Shown here: positions 51,477-59,985 of the stretch, one piece after another
Layout of the letters: the number at the start of each line of letters is the position of its first letter
How positions within the stretch are numbered: position 1 is the first letter of the stretch
From: Thalassobaculum fulvum
GTDB taxonomy: Bacteria > Pseudomonadota > Alphaproteobacteria > Thalassobaculales > Thalassobaculaceae
Direction of reading: 5' to 3'
DNA: 64,000 bases
Assembly: GCF_014652915.1 (NCBI RefSeq)
Contig: NZ_BMZS01000003.1
Location: forward strand, 1-64,000
Notes under the pieces: model-generated
Told to the model about the DNA's origin: nothing
Databases searched by the model: none
The model's input: the letters and a program-made list of their open reading frames with translations, nothing else
Program-made: the position numbers and the translations under genes

Positions 51477-52532
51477 TTATCGCAGGGCGGCGTTGATCCG
51501 GTCGAGGACGTCGGAGCCCGGGCACAGGGTCTCCTCGTCCAGCGAGTTCAGGGGCGCCTGGACCGTGCGAATGTTGCCGTGCAGGTCGTGCGGATCGGAA
51601 TCGAGGTACAGAAGGCCGGTCGCCACCTCGCCTTCACGGTCCTTCTCCTGGATGTAGGCCAGGGCACCCGCCTTGTCCGAGGGATCGTAGTCCGGCGCGA
51701 TCTTGGCAAGCCGCAGCGTGGTGCCGTTCGGCTGCCGGACCTCGACGGTGGTGCCCGGCGCGTACTCGGCGGTGATCGGGGCCTGGCCGGTGATGAAGTC
51801 GAGCCGGTTCACCGCCTCGTTGTGCTCGCGGACGTAGTCGTAGCTGCGGGTCGAGCCCTTGTGGTTGTTGAACGCCACGCACGGCGAGATGACGTCGAGG
51901 ATCGCGGCACCCGGGTGGCTGATCGCGGCCTTGATCAGCGGCACCAGCTGATGCTTGTCGCCGGAGAACGAGCGCGCGACGAAGGTCGCCCCCATCAGGA
52001 TCGCCATCGACGCGAGGTCGATGCCGCTGTCGTTGTTGACGGCACCCTTCTTGGCGACTGAGCCCTTGTCGGCGGTCGCCGAGAACTGCCCCTTGGTGAG
52101 GCCGTACACGCCGTTGTTCATGACGATGTAGACCATGTTCACGCCGCGCCGCATGACATGGGCGAACTGGCCGAGGCCGATCGAGGCGCTGTCGCCGTCG
52201 CCGGAGACCCCGAGATAGATCAGCTCGCGGTTCGCCAGGTAGGCGCCGGTCAGCACGCTCGGCATCCGGCCATGCACGGTGTTGAAGCCGTGGCTGGCGC
52301 CGAGGAAGTAGGTCGGCGCCTTCGACGAGCAGCCGATGCCGGACAGCTTGGCGACCCGGTGCGGCTCGATGGCCAGCTCGTAGCAGGCCTGGACGATCGA
52401 GGCGCTGATCGAGTCGTGGCCGCAGCCGGCGCACAGGGTGGAGACCCGGCCCTCGTAGTCGCGGCGGGTGAACCCGACGCTGTTCTTCGGCAGGCTGGGG
52501 TGATGGAGCTTCGGCTTGGTGATGTAGGTCAC
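51477..52532 (-). CDS. korB: 2-oxoacid:acceptor oxidoreductase beta subunit (KorB)
   Basis: 351-residue thiamine-diphosphate subunit. The iron-sulfur cysteines are in STLCAGCGHDS near 32, SGIGCSSKAPT near 65 and ISPCVAFNNH near 215. The thiamine motif is SGDGDSASIGLGQFAHVMRR near 108-127 with MNNGVYGLTKGQFS. It matches KorB of 2-oxoglutarate:ferredoxin oxidoreductase better than pyruvate enzymes. The start is a GTG overlapping the korA stop (GTGA), so the subunits are made together. Confidence 0.87.
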   Translation of the reverse strand: MTYITKPKLHHPSLPKNSVGFTRRDYEGRVSTLCAGCGHDSISASIVQACYELAIEPHRVAKLSGIGCSSKAPTYFLGASHGFNTVHGRMPSVLTGAYLANRELIYLGVSGDGDSASIGLGQFAHVMRRGVNMVYIVMNNGVYGLTKGQFSATADKGSVAKKGAVNNDSGIDLASMAILMGATFVARSFSGDKHQLVPLIKAAISHPGAAILDVISPCVAFNNHKGSTRSYDYVREHNEAVNRLDFITGQAPITAEYAPGTTVEVRQPNGTTLRLAKIAPDYDPSDKAGALAYIQEKDREGEVATGLLYLDSDPHDLHGNIRTVQAPLNSLDEETLCPGSDVLDRINAALR

Positions 52533-54388
52533 GAGACGGCCCTCTCGAGCGGGACGACGTGGTACTGGGCGAGCCGACGACGGATCTCGCCGAGGATGAA
52601 GTGCGCGGTGATCGGGGTGCCGTCGTAGTGCAGGACCGGGACCAGGCGGGCCGGATCGATGCCGAGTTCGGTGCTGAGCATCGTGCGCATCTGGCCGTCG
52701 CGGTTCTGTTCGACGACGAACACCTTGTCGTGCGCCAGGATGAAGTCGCGCACCTGGTCGGGGAACGGGAAGGCCCGCAGCCGCATGGCGTCGACGAGCA
52801 GGCCGTCGGCCTGCAGCCGGTCCAGCGCCTCGGTCATCGCCGGGCTGGTCGAACCGAAGTACAGCGCACCGTAACGGGTCGGGCTGTCCGCCTCGCGCAC
52901 GATCGGCTGCGGCACCAGCCCCTTGGCGGTGTCGAACTTGCGGAGCAGCCGCTCCATGTTCTCGACGTAGTCGCTGCCTTCCTCGGAGTACCGGGCATAG
53001 GCGTTCTTGGTGGTGCCGCGGGTGAAGAACGCGCCCTTGCTCTTATGGGTGCCGGGCAGGGTGCGGTACGGGATGCCGTCGCCGTCGACGTCGAGGTAGC
53101 GGCCGAAGTCGCGCCCGGCCTCCAGCTCCTCGGCGGTCATCACCTTGCCGCGGTCCATGCGCTTGGCGTCGTCCCAGGCGAACGGCTCGCACAGGCGGTG
53201 GTTCATGCCGATGTCGAGATCGGTCATCACGAACACCGGGGTCTGCAGCCGGTCCGCAAGGTCGAGGGCGGCGGCCGAGAAGTCGAAGCACTCGCGCGGG
53301 TCTTCCGGGAACAGCAGCACGTGCTTGGTGTCGCCGTTCGAGGCGTAGGCGCAGGACAGCAGGTCGGCCTGCTGGGTGCGGGTCGGCATGCCGGTCGACG
53401 GGCCGCCGCGCTGCACGTTGATGATGGTGGCCGGGATCTCGGCGAAGTAGGCGAGGCCGATGAACTCGGTCATCAGGCTGATGCCGGGGCCGGAGGTCGA
53501 GGTGAAGGCGCGGGCGCCGTTCCAGCCGGCGCCGATCACCATGCCGATCGACGCCAGTTCGTCCTCGGCCTGGATGACGGCGTAGCGGGCTTCCTTGGTC
53601 TCCGGATCGTGGCGGTAGCGCCTGCAGTACGAGGCGAAGGCCTCGGCCAGCGACGACGACGGCGTGATCGGATACCAGGCGCATACCGTGGCGCCGCCGT
53701 AGACGCAGCCGAGGGCGGCGGCGGCGTTGCCCTCCACGAAGATCCGGTCGCCGACCTTGTCGCGCGCCTCGACCTTCAGCCGGCAGATCCCCGCATCGAG
53801 GTTCTGCTGCGCCCAGTCGCGCCCCAGGTTCAGCGCCTTCACGTTGGAGTCGATCAGCGCCTCCTTGCCCTTGAACTGCTCGCCGAACAGCGACTCGATG
53901 ACCTTCGGGTCGATGTCCAGCAGCACCGACAGGGCGCCGACATAGATGATGTTCTTGAACAGCTGGCGCTGGCGCGGGTCGGAGTAGGTGGCATTGGTGA
54001 TGGCGGTCAGCGGCACGCCGATGGTGGTGACGTCGTCGCGAAACGCGCTCGGCGGCAGCGGCCGGGTCGAGTCGTAGAACAGGTAGCCGCCCGGCGCGAC
54101 CTCGGCGATGTCCTGTTCCCAGGTCTCCGGGTTCATCGCGACGATCATGTCGATCCCGCCGCGGCGGCCGAGATAGCCGTCCTCGGACACCCGTACCTCG
54201 TACCAGGTGGGCAGGCCCTGGATGTTGGACGGGAAGATGTTGCGCGGGCTGACCGGCACGCCCATGCGCAGGATCGATCGGGCGAACAGCTCGTTGGCGG
54301 ATGCCGAACCGGAGCCGTTGACGTTGGCGAACTTGACGACGAAGTCGTTGGTCGCAGTCAAGGCGGTCCCTGTCAGTGCTTGCCGCAT
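52529..54388 (-). CDS. korA: 2-oxoacid:acceptor oxidoreductase alpha/gamma subunit (KorA)
   Basis: 619-residue fusion of the gamma domain (about 15-190, opening NDFVVKFANVNGSGSASANE) and the alpha pyrimidine-binding/core domains (from 200: GNAAAALGCVYGGATVCAWY, ITPSSSLAEAF, and RGGPSTGMPTRTQQADL near 350). It oxidatively decarboxylates a 2-oxoacid, probably 2-oxoglutarate, to the acyl-CoA with low-potential electrons. I used the ATG at 54388, which overlaps the flavoprotein gene by 16 bp; a TTG at 54361 is an alternative that removes the overlap. Confidence 0.87.
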   Translation of the reverse strand: MRQALTGTALTATNDFVVKFANVNGSGSASANELFARSILRMGVPVSPRNIFPSNIQGLPTWYEVRVSEDGYLGRRGGIDMIVAMNPETWEQDIAEVAPGGYLFYDSTRPLPPSAFRDDVTTIGVPLTAITNATYSDPRQRQLFKNIIYVGALSVLLDIDPKVIESLFGEQFKGKEALIDSNVKALNLGRDWAQQNLDAGICRLKVEARDKVGDRIFVEGNAAAALGCVYGGATVCAWYPITPSSSLAEAFASYCRRYRHDPETKEARYAVIQAEDELASIGMVIGAGWNGARAFTSTSGPGISLMTEFIGLAYFAEIPATIINVQRGGPSTGMPTRTQQADLLSCAYASNGDTKHVLLFPEDPRECFDFSAAALDLADRLQTPVFVMTDLDIGMNHRLCEPFAWDDAKRMDRGKVMTAEELEAGRDFGRYLDVDGDGIPYRTLPGTHKSKGAFFTRGTTKNAYARYSEEGSDYVENMERLLRKFDTAKGLVPQPIVREADSPTRYGALYFGSTSPAMTEALDRLQADGLLVDAMRLRAFPFPDQVRDFILAHDKVFVVEQNRDGQMRTMLSTELGIDPARLVPVLHYDGTPITAHFILGEIRRRLAQYHVVPLERAVS

Positions 54389-56184
54389 GCCCGTTCCGCG
54401 TGGCTCATTTCGATGAGGTACTTGCGCATGTCCCAAGCTCCCGTCGGACAGCGTTCGGCGCACAGCCCGCAGTGCAGGCAGACGTCCTCGTCCTTGGCCA
54501 TGATCCGGCCGGTCTTCAGCCCGTCCCCGATGTAGAGGGCCTGGTCGAGGTTGGCTGCCGGCGCGTTTAGCCGGCCGCGGACCTCGTCCTCCTCACCGTC
54601 CTCGGTGAAGGTGATGCAGTCCATCGGGCAGATGTCGACGCAGGCGTCGCACTCGATGCAGAGCTGCGCCGTGAACACCGTCTGGATGTCGCAGTTGAGG
54701 CAGCGCTGCGCCTCCTTCCAGGCCAGCTCGCGGTCGAAGCCGAGCTCGACCTCCGCCCGGATGTCGCGCAGCGACTCCTCCTTCGGGCGGTGCGGCACCT
54801 TGAACCGGGCGTCCAGGGCCACGTCGTTGTCGTAGCTCCACTCGTGGATGCCCATCTTCTGGCTGACGATTTCGACCGCCGGGGCCGGGCGGACCGCCGG
54901 GTCGCCGCCGTCCAGGAAGGTGTGGATCGACACCGCGGCCTCGTGGCCGTGCGCCACCGCCCAGATGATGTTCTTCGGGCCGAACGCCGCATCGCCGCCG
55001 AAGAACACCTTGGGATGGGTCGAGCGCATGGTGGCCTCGTCGACCTTCGGCATGTCCCAGCGGTCGTCGAAGTCGAGGCCGATGTCGCGCTCGATCCACG
55101 GGAAGGCGTTTTCCTGGCCGACCGCCACCAGCACGTCGTCGCACTCGAAGAACGGGTCTTCCTCGCCGGTCGGGACCAGCTTGCGGCGGCCGTTGGCGTC
55201 ATACTCGGCCTGCACCTTCTCGAAGGTCATCCCGACCAGCCTGCCGCCTTCGTGCACGAACGACTTCGGCACCAGGAAGTTGAGGATCGGGATGTCCTCG
55301 GCGATCGCGTCCTCCTTCTCCCAGGGGGACGCCTTCATCTCCTCGAAGCCGGAGCGGACGATGACCTTGACGTCGTCGCCGCCGAGCCGGCGGGCGGTGC
55401 GGCAGCAGTCCATCGCGGTGTTGCCGCCACCGAGCACGATCACGCGCCTGCCGATCTTCTCGATGTGGCCGAACGAGACGTTGGACAGCCAGTCGATGCC
55501 GATATGGATGTTGGCCGCGGCTTCCCGGCGGCCGGGGATGTCGAGATCGCGGCCGCGCGGGGCGCCGGAGCCGACGAACACCGCGTCCCAGCCTTCGTCC
55601 AGCAGGCCCTTGAGGCTGTCGACCCGGCGCTGCTGAAACGTGATGTTGCCGATGCCGGTGATGTAGCCGACCTCGTCGTCGATAACCTGCTCCGGCAGCC
55701 GGAACCGCGGGATCTGGGTGCGGATCATGCCGCCGAGCTTCGGGTCCTGGTCGAGGACCGTGACCTCGTAGCCGGTCGCCGCCAGGTCGCGCGCGACCGT
55801 CAGCGAGGCCGGCCCGCCGCCGACGCACACCACGCGCCGCCCGTTGCTGGCGGGGGCGGTCGGCAGGCGGCCGTTGAGCTCGTCCTTGTTGTCGGCGGCG
55901 ACGCGTTTGAGCCGGCAGATCGCCACCGGCTCCTTGCGTCCGCCGGTCACGTCCTCGTCCTCGACCCGGCCGCGGCGGCACGCCGGCTCGCACGGCCGGT
56001 CGCAGGTCCGCCCGAGGATTCCGGGGAACACGTTGGATTTCCAATTGACCATGTAGGCGTCGGTGTACCGCCCGTGTGCGATAAGCCGGATGTATTCCGG
56101 TACCGGGGTATGGGCCGGGCAGGCCCACTGGCAGTCCACGACTTTGTGGAAATAACTCGAGTCGGCGATATCCGTGGCCTTCAA
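54373..56184 (-). CDS. GltD-like FAD/NAD(P) oxidoreductase with extra [4Fe-4S] ferredoxin domain
   Basis: 603-residue electron-transfer flavoprotein. The N-terminal cluster region includes CQWACPAHTPVPEYIRLIA and CDRPCEPACRRG; an FAD site VVCVGGGPASLTVARDLAA near 110; an NAD(P) site VIVLGGGNTAMDCCRTARR near 250; and a C-terminal two-cluster ferredoxin, CIECDACVDICPMDC near 525 and CLHCGLCAERCPTG near 575. The start is TTG at 56184, with GGGGAGGA seven bases before it; an ATG at 56292 lies in the promoter region. Placed first in the kor operon, it probably passes electrons between KorAB and NADP, as in the three-part 2-oxoglutarate:NADP oxidoreductase known from aromatic-degrading betaproteobacteria. 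Confidence 0.85.
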   Translation of the reverse strand: MKATDIADSSYFHKVVDCQWACPAHTPVPEYIRLIAHGRYTDAYMVNWKSNVFPGILGRTCDRPCEPACRRGRVEDEDVTGGRKEPVAICRLKRVAADNKDELNGRLPTAPASNGRRVVCVGGGPASLTVARDLAATGYEVTVLDQDPKLGGMIRTQIPRFRLPEQVIDDEVGYITGIGNITFQQRRVDSLKGLLDEGWDAVFVGSGAPRGRDLDIPGRREAAANIHIGIDWLSNVSFGHIEKIGRRVIVLGGGNTAMDCCRTARRLGGDDVKVIVRSGFEEMKASPWEKEDAIAEDIPILNFLVPKSFVHEGGRLVGMTFEKVQAEYDANGRRKLVPTGEEDPFFECDDVLVAVGQENAFPWIERDIGLDFDDRWDMPKVDEATMRSTHPKVFFGGDAAFGPKNIIWAVAHGHEAAVSIHTFLDGGDPAVRPAPAVEIVSQKMGIHEWSYDNDVALDARFKVPHRPKEESLRDIRAEVELGFDRELAWKEAQRCLNCDIQTVFTAQLCIECDACVDICPMDCITFTEDGEEDEVRGRLNAPAANLDQALYIGDGLKTGRIMAKDEDVCLHCGLCAERCPTGAWDMRKYLIEMSHAERACGKH

Positions 56185-56487
56185 GGCCCAATCCTCCCCA
56201 CCGTCGGTGGCGCAACGGCCCGTCCGGGGGCGGGCCTTCGCGTGAGGAGTAGGAACCCAGCCGACAAGCCGCGTCAAGACGTTGTCGGACAACTATCGCA
56301 TCGTTAATACTGGCACGGATTCATTCCACCATGGAACGCGACGGCTCGACGCACCCGGCGCCGCGCCCCCTTGGCTCCAGGGCTTCGAGCGACCATGGTC
56401 TAACCATGCCGTCCGAACCGACCTATAGTCCCCGGACAGGCGCCCGAACACGGGCGGGATCCGACCCTGACGACAGGAAGCAGAGCG
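56185..56487. promoter_or_regulatory. Divergent promoter region, kor operon / aldehyde dehydrogenase
   Basis: A 303-bp gap without a gene. It contains GTTGTC-G-GACAAC (56281-56293), a perfect 10-bp palindrome GACCATGGTC (56391-56400) and a hairpin CGCCCG-AACA-CGGGCG (56441-56456). On the minus strand TATTAA just above the first dyad could be a -10 for the kor operon. No regulator gene adjoins. Confidence 0.45.
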
Positions 56488-57933
56488 ATGATTCGCAAGA
56501 CGGACTTCTACATCGACGGCGCCTGGGTGGCGCCGCTCGCCGAGAACGATTTCGAGGTCATCAACCCGGCCGACGAGACCGCCTTCGCGACCATCTCCCT
56601 GGGCGCGGGCGGCGACGTGGACCGGGCGGTGGCGGCGGCCCGCGCGGCGTTCCCGGCCTGGAGCCTGACGAGTCGCGAGGAACGGCTGGCGAAGCTGGAG
56701 AGGCTGGCCGAGGTCTACAAGGCGCGCTCCGACGAGATGGCCAAGACCATCAGCCAGGAGATGGGCGCCCCGATCACGCTGGCGACCCGGGCCCAGGCGG
56801 CTGCCGGCTACGGCCACATCAAGGCGTTCATCCGGGTCCTCAAGGAGTTCGAGTTCGAGCACCCGCTGCGCGACGACGCCCGCAACGAGCACATCGTGTA
56901 CGAGCCCATCGGGGTGTGCGGCCTGATCACGCCGTGGAACTGGCCGATGAACCAGGTGACCCTGAAGGTGGTGCCGGCGCTGGCGGCCGGCTGCACGGTG
57001 ATCCTGAAGCCCTCGGAGATCGCGCCGCTGTCGTCCATGCTGTTCGCCGAGATCATGCACGAGGCCGGGTTCCCGAAGGGCGTCTTCAACCTGGTCAACG
57101 GCGACGGCCCGACGGTCGGCGAGGCGATGTCCCGGCACCCGGGCATCGACATGATGTCGTTCACCGGCTCGACCCGGGCCGGCATCGCCGTCACCAAGGC
57201 CGCTGCCGACACCGTCAAGCGGGTGTCCCTGGAGCTCGGCGGCAAGTCGCCGAACATCGTGTTCGCGGACGCCGACCTGCCGAAGCAGGTGGCGGCCGGT
57301 GCCGCGCACTGCTTCAACAACACCGGCCAGTCGTGCAACGCCCCGACCCGCATGCTGGCCGAGCGCTCGGTGTACGACGAGGTGGTGAAGATCGCCGCCG
57401 CGACCGCCGAGGCGACCAAGGTCGGCGACCCGGCGCAGGAAGGCCCGCACATCGGCCCGCTGGTGTCGGAGACCCAGTTCAACAAGGTCCAGGGCCTGAT
57501 CGAGAAGGCGATCGCCGAGGGCGCGCGCCTGGTGGCCGGCGGCCCGGGTCGGCCGGAAGGCTTCAACCGCGGCTACTTCGTGCGGCCGACGGTGTTCGCC
57601 GACGTCACCAACGACATGACCATCGCCCGCGAGGAGGTGTTCGGCCCGGTGCTGTCGATCATCCCGTTCGAGGGCGAGGAGGAGGCGATCCGGATCGCCA
57701 ACGACACCGCCTACGGTCTGTCCTCCTATGTCCAGACCGGCGACCCCGAGCGGGCCAGGCGGGTGGCCCGCCGGCTGCGCTCCGGCATGGTCCAGCTGAA
57801 CGGCTCGGGCCGCGCGTCCGGCAGCCCGTTCGGCGGCTACAAGCAGTCCGGAAACGGCCGCGAGGGCGGCAAGTGGGGCCTGGAGGACTTCCTCGAGGTC
57901 AAGGCGGTCAGCGGCTGGCCGCTGAGCGACTGA
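56488..57933 (+). CDS. NAD(P)-dependent aldehyde dehydrogenase
   Basis: 481-residue aldehyde dehydrogenase. The general-base Glu is in LELGGKSPNIVF near 250 and the catalytic Cys in FNNTGQSCNAPTRM near 284; GFTGST-type cofactor loop reads SFTGSTRAG near 228, and EEVFGPVLSIIPF near 383 is standard. GACAGGAAGCAGAG precedes the ATG. The substrate is not evident. It is divergent from the kor operon and could supply or remove an acid/aldehyde of the same pathway. Confidence 0.9.
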   Translation: MIRKTDFYIDGAWVAPLAENDFEVINPADETAFATISLGAGGDVDRAVAAARAAFPAWSLTSREERLAKLERLAEVYKARSDEMAKTISQEMGAPITLATRAQAAAGYGHIKAFIRVLKEFEFEHPLRDDARNEHIVYEPIGVCGLITPWNWPMNQVTLKVVPALAAGCTVILKPSEIAPLSSMLFAEIMHEAGFPKGVFNLVNGDGPTVGEAMSRHPGIDMMSFTGSTRAGIAVTKAAADTVKRVSLELGGKSPNIVFADADLPKQVAAGAAHCFNNTGQSCNAPTRMLAERSVYDEVVKIAAATAEATKVGDPAQEGPHIGPLVSETQFNKVQGLIEKAIAEGARLVAGGPGRPEGFNRGYFVRPTVFADVTNDMTIAREEVFGPVLSIIPFEGEEEAIRIANDTAYGLSSYVQTGDPERARRVARRLRSGMVQLNGSGRASGSPFGGYKQSGNGREGGKWGLEDFLEVKAVSGWPLSD

Positions 57934-57948
57934 GGGTGCAATAGCCGC

Positions 57949-58053
57949 TGGGTCCCGGCTCTGCGTGGCTTCGCCACGCCGGCCGGGATGAGGGCGTCGG
58001 GTTGCTCGCTCACCCCTCATCCCGGCCGCAGCGAAGCGGAGAGCCGGGACCCA
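57949..58053. repeat. Intergenic hairpin repeat, type B copy 5
   Basis: 105 bp between the converging ends of the aldehyde dehydrogenase and ureohydrolase genes. Outer arms TGGGTCCCGGCTC (57949-57961) and GAGCCGGGACCCA (58041-58053) are perfect, inner GGCCGGGATGAGG pairs with CCTCATCCCGGCC. Here it could serve as a two-way terminator-like hairpin. Confidence 0.85.
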
Positions 58054-58069
58054 CGATGCGGCGGACCTG

Positions 58070-59047
58070 TCAGTAGTCGGTGCGGCTGGCGCTGACTGGG
58101 GCCAGCCCGAGCGCGGTCGCGGCCAGGTAGCAGAACTCCAGCACCACGGTCGCGGCCAGCCAGGCGGTCATGCCCTGCACGTCGTAGGTCGGGGTGGTGG
58201 TGTTGACGTCGAAGCCGACGATGTTGAGCCCCTCCAGGCCGCGAATCAGTCGCAGCCCCTCGCGCGCCGAGAGCCCGCCCCAGGCCGGGGTGAACACCCC
58301 CGGCGCGACCGACGGGTCGAACACGTCCATGTCGAAGCACACGAACACCGGGCGATCGCCGATGATCGCCCGGAACCGCTCGAGGATCGCCACCGGCCCC
58401 TGGTCTTCGAGATCCTCGATCGGCATGACGTGGTAGCCGAGGCCGCGGGTGTAGTCGAAGACGCCGGGCACGTAGGCGGTGCCGCGCAGGCCGAAATGCA
58501 CCGAGACGCTCGGGTCGACATAGCCCTTCTCGGCGGCGAAAGAGAACGTGGTCGCCGGGTTGAGGTCGATGGCGTTGCCGCCCTCGGGATAGGCGTCAGT
58601 GTGGGAGTCGAAGTGCAGCACCGCGAGGCCGGGATGGGCGCGGCCGAGCGCCTGCATCATCGGTACGCTGACCACCCCGTCGCCGCCGAGGCCGATCGGC
58701 ATCGCCCCTGCCGCGACCACTGCCGACAGGGCCGCCTCCATGCGTTCGACCGACTCCTCGATCACGCCCGAGGTCACCGCAACGTCGCCGAGGTCGACCA
58801 GCCGCAGTCCGCGGATCGGGTCGAAGTCTGCTGCGGCGCCCGGCCGGTAGTGGCGGACCATGTCGGTCGACATCATGCGGATCGCCGCCGGGCCGAGCCG
58901 GGCGCCGACCCGTTTGGGGTGCCGGCCGGAGTCGAACGGTAGTCCGACGATCGCGGCCCGCGCTCCGGCAGCCGCCGGATCCAGGGTCTGCGGCACCCCG
59001 AGATAGCTGCCGACGGGGCGGAACAGGCCGGTCGCGGCTGGGGTCAC
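58070..59047 (-). CDS. Ureohydrolase-family protein lacking one metal-ligand His
   Basis: 325-residue member of the arginase/agmatinase fold. Two metal motifs are conserved, HFDSHTDAYP (Asp 147, His 149, Asp 151) and CFDMDVFDPSVAPG near 238. In the first, however, the canonical GGDHS reads GGDGVVS: the histidine that binds the A metal is Gly 124. The gene is otherwise intact. It may use one metal, act on a different substrate, or be regulatory. The GTG at 59047 overlaps the VOC gene stop as GTGA, and an MFS gene lies upstream on the same strand, suggesting an uptake-and-conversion operon. Confidence 0.8.
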   Translation of the reverse strand: MTPAATGLFRPVGSYLGVPQTLDPAAAGARAAIVGLPFDSGRHPKRVGARLGPAAIRMMSTDMVRHYRPGAAADFDPIRGLRLVDLGDVAVTSGVIEESVERMEAALSAVVAAGAMPIGLGGDGVVSVPMMQALGRAHPGLAVLHFDSHTDAYPEGGNAIDLNPATTFSFAAEKGYVDPSVSVHFGLRGTAYVPGVFDYTRGLGYHVMPIEDLEDQGPVAILERFRAIIGDRPVFVCFDMDVFDPSVAPGVFTPAWGGLSAREGLRLIRGLEGLNIVGFDVNTTTPTYDVQGMTAWLAATVVLEFCYLAATALGLAPVSASRTDY

Positions 59048-59913
59048 GCCCGTCCCCCGAACGCGTCGAGCCCGCGCGCGTAGGTCGGCTGGGTCTGGTC
59101 CGGGTTGCGGTTCACCAGCGGCCGGGCGAACAGCGGGTGGGTCAGGCTGCGCACCTCGTGCTCGACGGTGAACAGGGTCTGGCCGCTCTTCAGGTCGACG
59201 ATGTCCTCGAAGCGCCACTCGTACCGGTTGGTCTCGATCGTGACCAGGTTGCGCTCCACCAGCTTGCGGTAGGGCGACGAGAAGTCGCTGATGTAGATCG
59301 CCACGTGGTGGCCGTCGTAGTCGGGCTGCGGCGTCTCGGTTTCGCGGAACCGCAGGGTCTGGTGGGCGCCGGCGTGCACCAGGGCGCACGGCACCCCGTC
59401 CGGCTCCTCGACCCGCGAGGGGGCGCCCAGGATCGCCTCGTAGAACGCCGCGATGCGGTCGGCGGTGCCGACCGGCACGTCGAACTCGACATACGGCATG
59501 CCCAGGTCGACCGGGCCGAACGCCGGGTCGGGGGCGTGGCAGCGGAACCGGTTGCCCCACGGGCAGGTGGCTTCCAGGACGCCGTGGTTGCGCAGGAACC
59601 TGAACGCGGTGCCCTTGAGAGCGTCGCGCACGCCGGCCAGCGAGGCCTCGGCGCGGTCGAGGTCGGGCAGAACCAGGCCGATCGTGCCGCGCACCCGCTG
59701 GGTCGGCTGACGCGACGGCAGGTGCATCTGGCTGCGGCCGATGTTCACCCACATGTTGTTGGTGCCCACCATCAGGTACGGATCGCGGGTCAGGCCGAGG
59801 CCGACGACATAGAACAACGTCGCCAGGCTCTGGTCGGGGATCAGGACGTTGACGTGCTCGAGGTGAACGATGTTGCCGACATCCTCGCGGGCGCGGTCGT
59901 ACGGGGCGTCCAT
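59044..59913 (-). CDS. VOC-superfamily protein with two glyoxalase-like domains
   Basis: 289-residue protein built of two VOC modules: about 16-125 (HLEHVNVLIPDQSLATLFYV) and 140-250 (MPYVEFDVPVGTADRIAAFY, with HHVAIYISDF). Possible metal ligands are His 20 (LEHVN), His 213 region (DGHHVAIY) and Glu in FTVEHEV. VOC enzymes include dioxygenases, lyases and glyoxalases, so no reaction can be given. The stop overlaps the ureohydrolase start by four bases, linking the two functions. Confidence 0.78.
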   Translation of the reverse strand: MDAPYDRAREDVGNIVHLEHVNVLIPDQSLATLFYVVGLGLTRDPYLMVGTNNMWVNIGRSQMHLPSRQPTQRVRGTIGLVLPDLDRAEASLAGVRDALKGTAFRFLRNHGVLEATCPWGNRFRCHAPDPAFGPVDLGMPYVEFDVPVGTADRIAAFYEAILGAPSRVEEPDGVPCALVHAGAHQTLRFRETETPQPDYDGHHVAIYISDFSSPYRKLVERNLVTIETNRYEWRFEDIVDLKSGQTLFTVEHEVRSLTHPLFARPLVNRNPDQTQPTYARGLDAFGGRA

Positions 59914-59985
59914 GGCAGGTCCTCCCGGGTTTTCCGCGCAGTCTAGTCCGCCGCCGGAGCCGGCGCACGGGCTCGTGCACGCAGG

